Positions 59,877 to 64,000 of a DNA stretch of 64,000 nt are shown in pieces. Location of the stretch: contig MU119397.1 of the NCBI GenBank assembly GCA_014904845.1, positions 39,810 to 103,809 on the forward strand, written 5' to 3'. Below the pieces are notes generated by a model. The model made no database searches. It worked only from the letters and a program-made list of their open reading frames with translations, and was not told where the DNA came from. The position numbers and the translations under genes are program-made. How positions within the stretch are numbered: the stretch's first letter is position 1; every line of letters begins with the position of its first letter. This DNA is from Acephala macrosclerotiorum. Lineage: Eukaryota > Ascomycota > Leotiomycetes > Helotiales > Mollisiaceae.

Positions 59877-59926
59877 CGGTATTCCGGAAGCATTTCTCCA
59901 TATCATCAGTGCTAAATTAATTCATC

Positions 59927-61260
59927 ATGTCTACTTCAATCCCCAAGACCAACAAAGTATGGATCGTCGAAGGCAAGGACGGCTTCGAAAGTTTGAAGTT
60001 GAACAAAGAGGCTCCTGTGCCACAGCCTTCCGACTATGAAGTCCTAGTCAAGTTCCATGCTGCTTCTTTGAACTACCGCGATCTCATCATTCCAAAAGGT
60101 ATGGCTCAAAGCCCTACATATCCTCCCATTGAATGGCAGTGGCTGACCAATTTCATAGGTACGAACAACTTCCTATTCCTCCCAGCCCACTACCACAATG
60201 CCTCGAGAACTCGATCTCTCTGCGAGCTGCTGCCGACAGCTACGAGTACGCTAGCACAATGATTAACACATTCAGGAATGTACCCGTTCGCAAAAAAGAA
60301 CGGAGTAGTCCCAGGCAGCGATGGGGCCGGAGAAGTCGTAGCCGTCGGACCAAAAGTCACTCGATTCCAAGTCGGCTCCAAAGTCGTAACACTCTTCAAC
60401 CAAGGCCACATTGGAGGCTCTCTTGACTCTCGTAAGTCACTATCCTTTGACCCCTCCTAAAAAGCCTTCTCCCTCTGCATTTATGCCTCAAATATGCACC
60501 GTACTAGACAAACGGTGCTGATCTCCGTCCCACAGAAACCGTAACCACCGGCTTAGGCGGCACCATAAATGGCACCCTCCGCCAATACGGCACCTTCCCC
60601 GAATCCGGCCTCGTCACCATGCCCCCCTCCCTCACCTACCTCGAGGCTTCGACCCTCTCCTGCGCCGCCCTAACTGCCTGGAACGCCCTCTACGGACTCA
60701 AACCCCTTGCTCCAGGCGACGTAGTCCTCACACAGGGGACTGGAGGTGTGAGTATTTTTGCGGTGCAGTTCGCGAAGGCGGCGGGGGCAACGGTTATTGC
60801 TACTACGAGTTCGAAGGAGAAAGCGGATGCGCTCAAGAAACTGGGAGCCGATCACGTCCTGAACTACAAGGAGGAGAAGGAGTGGGGTGAGAAAGCTAAG
60901 GCTCTTACTCCTAACGGCGAGGGAGTGTCACACATTCTTGAAGTCGGCGGACCCGTCACAATGGCCCAGAGCTTGAAGGCTGTTAAAATCGACGGCGTGA
61001 TTTCGATCATTGGTTTTCTGGGGGGAGTGAAGGATAAGGATGCACCTGGATTTTTGGATTGTTTGAATCATATTTGTACGGTGAGAGGTATACTTGTCGG
61101 AAGCAGAGTCCAATTCGAAGAAATGAACAGAGCAATCGAAGGAAATAAGATCAAGCCGGTGGTTGATGAGAAGGTGTTTGGTTTGGAGGAGCTGAGAGAG
61201 GCGTATCAGTATATGTGGGATCAGAAACATTTTGGGAAGTTGGCTATCAAGATTGAGTAA
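59927..61260 (+). CDS. Zinc-independent medium-chain dehydrogenase/reductase
   Basis: Exons 59927-60098, 60276-60431 and 60536-61260 (introns 177 and 104 nt, both phase 1) encode 350 residues. The GroES-like domain has VKFHAASLNYRDLIIPKG and GSDGAGEVVAVG; the nucleotide-binding domain has TQGTGGVSIFAVQFAKAAGATVIATTSS and KLGADHVLNY. The cysteine and histidine zinc ligands of true alcohol dehydrogenases are absent (NYRDL replaces CGTDL and GSDGAG replaces GHE), so this is a quinone-reductase or enoyl-reductase type enzyme using NADPH. The substrate is unknown. A TATA box stands 50 bases upstream, and both introns are longer than others in the window. Confidence 0.88.
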
Positions 61261-62132
61261 GAACCTTAAGCATATGAAATAAATGAATGCTATGGTACTG
61301 AGGTTCTTGAATTGGTTTGCTGGTATGGAGATGTTGAGGGCATAAGTGATGCGATTTGCTAGATGCTGAATGTGGGAACCAAATTGGTTCTTGGGAGTGA
61401 AGAACGTGTGGTGGTGGATCGAGACCAGGCCTCATAGATATTGAATGATGCGATTTGGGTAATTTTGAAAATGCCTCTCTTCATGGTTCTCTTGAGACTG
61501 GTCGGAGAACGGGGGTCCTTTCAAGGTTGCCGAATTCGCAAATACGGACTACAATCTCTGAGACTGCTCCGAAGATCGAAGGAGTGAATACACGTTTCGA
61601 GGGGTGACAAAGTCTGAAGAGAAGAGAATAATAGAAGACCTAACTCGAGAATCAACAAATAGCGAACTTAGAGCCAACGATGTCTGCAAAACTCGAGAGT
61701 GAATGTCTGACCTAAGAGGCAGTCAATGTAGATCGGACGGCATTCTGCCAATGTCCCAGGTTCGGAAGTGGCAATTCTGTAGGAAGATATATGCCCAATG
61801 TCTGATTCGATTCGAGGTATTGGAAAGGAGTCTGGATCCCAATATCGGGGCTGAGGTGAATCTCATGGTTGGCCGAGAGGCTTGCTTTGATTGTTCGAGA
61901 CTTGGCCATGGCAATTTTCTTGGATATAAAAGTTTTATTGTCTATATTTGAAAGGAATATCCTCGTTCTGAGAATCTCAGTTCTAACGAGCTTGATAATG
62001 AAGATGAACCAACGCCAGTCAAACCCAAAAATAGACTTTGGAAGAAGGGGAAACCAAAAAATCAACCGACTAAAATGACTCCGTAAACTCCAAGAAAGCC
62101 AAAAATAAGGAGCCAGTCCTGTTTTCAAAGAG
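61261..62132. other. Convergent intergenic region
   Basis: No gene is recognised. Short overlapping frames on both strands are random-looking. Confidence 0.5.
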
Positions 62133-63662
62133 TCAAGGATCAAGACTCCTCACCATGGTACCAACGTCCCCTTTTGCCCCCTTATCAAGCCCCCACCTTA
62201 CATTCATAATATGCAAAGTCGGACCCCTTCCATGCGACCTCCTCTCGGTCCTCTCGACACACTCCTTCTTCTCATCCGGCGTCCTAGCATTAACGCAAGG
62301 CACCCTGTTATGACTTCCACAATATGGACACCTATCACTCCAAAACGTCATCCCACCCTCCCAACTCTTCTTCTTAACGTCCAAACCATCAGCACTTAGA
62401 ACTTTCCCATCCTTCATTGGGAATTTCCAGGTCTTCGCCCAGTCAACAATTTGTTCCAATTCCGCTTTCTTATCATCCGAAGTCTCGAACTCAATTTCAA
62501 GTTCTTTGAGCGATGGCAATCTCTTGAATGCTGATCCCCAGGCATTCTCAAGGAAGGCTTCCGGGCTGTTCGTTTTCTCTTGGTTGATACTAACCAACAT
62601 CTCACCCGCCGAGCGAATCGTGCGCTTGGGATGGATATACAAAGCCACATTTCTTTCATTCCACCACCAATCTCCCCTTCTGATCGTAAGTTTCAACTTC
62701 TCAACATTACTCATATACATCTGTCCACAAAGACCAATGAATTGACCTTCAAGCCAATACATTTGAGTGAAAAGGTGGACTTCTTTGACAAGCTTGAGTT
62801 GCCAGGATGTCATAAGGCGGAAATACCATTCTTCGTGAGCAAGGGGGTGGGGGTTTGGGAAATGGTGTCCATGGGGGCCGCGTTCGGGAGCGTGCCAGAA
62901 GACGTGTTCGCGGTTGTGGACTGGGAGGTCGTAGGTTTCTAGGTAGATGCGGCGACACGTTTGGAGGAGAGGTATGGCGATCGTGCGTTTGCCGGTATAG
63001 CCTGGACGGGAGCTATTTTCCGAGGAGGTGGATAGGATGTCTGTTTTGATGGTCTCGGCGAGGGCGTATTTGAAGATCTCGTCACGGATCTCAGGTGGGA
63101 TGACGTTGAATAATGGGCAGTCGTTTTGTGGATTGACGGGAACGGAGCGTTCGTGAATTGGGAGAGGTGGAGGAGCTTGCATGAGTTCCTCAACAGAAGC
63201 AGAACTTTCGTTGCTGCTGGATGCTGATCCTGCCATGTTCTGTTGCCCGAAGCGTCTCCGAAGAGGACGTAAACGCCTCAAGAACAGATTGGACATCTGA
63301 TAGCCGTGTCGTGCGACGTTCAAAGCGTGATGCACGAAGTCTTTGACAATTGATGACTTGAGGCAACGAGCTGTGATGAGAAATCCAAAAAGATATAGAT
63401 TGAAGAACCAAAGCCAGCTAGAAACGGACTTGAATATGGTTGGGTCTAGCAATCCGTCGGCGGCAGCGAACCAGGGAAGCGCTGTATTGCTGACGAGAAA
63501 AATGGACTTATGTGACAAGAAATTTCGCAGAAGACGATCAAGAGAGTAGTACCAGATGGCGGACAGAAGCAGAGGACTTATAACGTAGGCGATACTCATC
63601 GTGATAGTTGGTCTTAGGTCAGAACCAGGCAACGACGCAGATAATTGGATCACATGATACAT
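62133..63662 (-). CDS. DUF7730-like protein with N-terminal membrane segments
   Basis: This 509-residue intronless protein begins with two or three hydrophobic segments (AYVISPLLLSAIWYY, SSWLWFFNLYLFGFLITA), followed after about 170 residues by CPLFNVIPPEIRDEIFKYAL, the F-box-like opening typical of DUF7730-type fungal proteins, and LLQTCRRIYLETYDL. Near the C-terminus, CPYCGSHNRVPC looks like a small zinc-binding knuckle. The soluble domain is widespread in filamentous fungi and of unknown function; attachment to membrane segments is less common. ATG 63662 is the longest true start; ATG 63599 (MSIAYVIS) is an equally likely start. Confidence 0.7.
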   Translation of the reverse strand: MYHVIQLSASLPGSDLRPTITMSIAYVISPLLLSAIWYYSLDRLLRNFLSHKSIFLVSNTALPWFAAADGLLDPTIFKSVSSWLWFFNLYLFGFLITARCLKSSIVKDFVHHALNVARHGYQMSNLFLRRLRPLRRRFGQQNMAGSASSSNESSASVEELMQAPPPLPIHERSVPVNPQNDCPLFNVIPPEIRDEIFKYALAETIKTDILSTSSENSSRPGYTGKRTIAIPLLQTCRRIYLETYDLPVHNREHVFWHAPERGPHGHHFPNPHPLAHEEWYFRLMTSWQLKLVKEVHLFTQMYWLEGQFIGLCGQMYMSNVEKLKLTIRRGDWWWNERNVALYIHPKRTIRSAGEMLVSINQEKTNSPEAFLENAWGSAFKRLPSLKELEIEFETSDDKKAELEQIVDWAKTWKFPMKDGKVLSADGLDVKKKSWEGGMTFWSDRCPYCGSHNRVPCVNARTPDEKKECVERTERRSHGRGPTLHIMNVRWGLDKGAKGDVGTMVRSLDP

Positions 63663-63782
63663 CTTCCCAACGCAGAAAGACAATGCTTGCTATCTGAATC
63701 CGACCAAGTTCTTACCGATAATTGGATAGTGGGATGTCCCTCGTACCTCGCGCTATGCCTTGCCTTTAGCGGCTTGGACTTT

Positions 63783-64000
63783 GAAATGATATAAAACTTT
63801 TAATATATAGATTTTTTATTCGCACCGGCTCCGCCGGCGCGAGTAAAGGCGTTCCCCCCTTACAACCCCCCTTACGTGGGGCTAGAGCTACTCTACGGGG
63901 AGCTTTATCCCCTCAACGACGGACTCGGCAGGCAATTTTAGCGTCTTGGCATGTCTTGGCACCCCCATTCCACCCAAAAAAAGAGGATATATTATTACTA
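63783..64000. repeat. Right-edge repeat or element end
   Basis: A short A/T-rich run (63783-63822) is followed abruptly by GC-rich palindromic sequence (CGGCTCCGCCGGCG at 63827-63840) and G/C stacks such as CCCCCCTTACAACCCCCCTTACG. The style resembles the left-edge island (241-1190), although no long identity is visible. It is likely the start of another transposable element or isochore boundary cut by the window end. Confidence 0.4.

Larger units (their letters stand above)
54822..59926. other. Long gene-free region upstream of xlnR
   Basis: About 5.1 kb between the divergent xlnR and dehydrogenase starts has no gene I can support. It holds many short out-of-frame ATGs, a G-rich tract (55347-55385), several simple repeats (55863-55908, 56246-56301, 57021-57080, 57550-57581) and, at its right end, a TATA box. 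A G/T-rich GTGGGG at 55108-55113 fits the CreA consensus SYGGRG, but such hexamers arise by chance. It probably serves as an extended promoter and leader for xlnR. Confidence 0.5.

Overview
The window is nuclear DNA of a filamentous ascomycete (Pezizomycotina). Genes have short spliceosomal introns, mostly 45-61 nt. Filamentous-fungal families are present: an XlnR/XYR1 regulator, a Git3/Gpr1-type receptor, a PTH11-like receptor relic and an S1/P1 nuclease. A block of more than 10 kb is almost pure A+T, as left by repeat-induced point mutation (RIP). The XlnR N-terminus resembles the Sordariomycete/Leotiomycete form; Leotiomycetes is my best guess but is not proven by the sequence.

Left third (1-15696): a small GC-balanced repeat island (about 241-1190), then an AT-rich block (about 1191-11275) whose few remaining C and G are mostly CpG, then about 4.4 kb of decayed, gene-poor DNA with a broken tRNA-Thr. 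Inside the AT block a pair of inverted repeats and several degenerate sub-repeats can still be read, so it is probably an old transposable element or nest of elements.

Middle (15697-46767): an intronless ATP-grasp enzyme resembling the mycosporine-glycine synthase MysC, a small unrecognised gene, exopolyphosphatase ppx1 (with a GC-AG intron), a PTH11-like receptor pseudogene, a Git3/Gpr1-family receptor, a 14-TM vacuolar-type basic amino acid/drug transporter, a class I glutamine amidotransferase, a secreted S1/P1 nuclease, mitochondrial atp25, an amidase pseudogene, mitochondrial RNA polymerase rpo41, the scavenger decapping enzyme, a GILT-type thiol reductase whose coding end overlaps it, and an atypical hexokinase-family protein.

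Right part (46768-64000): splicing factor cef1/cdc5, an SRPBCC-fold protein, an assembly gap in poly-C, the xylanase regulator xlnR with about 5.1 kb of gene-free upstream DNA, a zinc-independent medium-chain dehydrogenase, and a DUF7730-like protein. At the right edge another GC-rich repeat begins next to A/T-rich sequence.

Most genes are housekeeping or sensing genes with no obvious operon-like logic. The receptor, the hexokinase-like protein and XlnR all relate to carbon sensing but are 20 kb or more from the first to the last, so a functional cluster is only a weak inference. For the multi-exon genes I joined exons by hand at GT-AG (once GC-AG) sites and checked that each total is a multiple of three. 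Splice sites are predictions, not transcript evidence.
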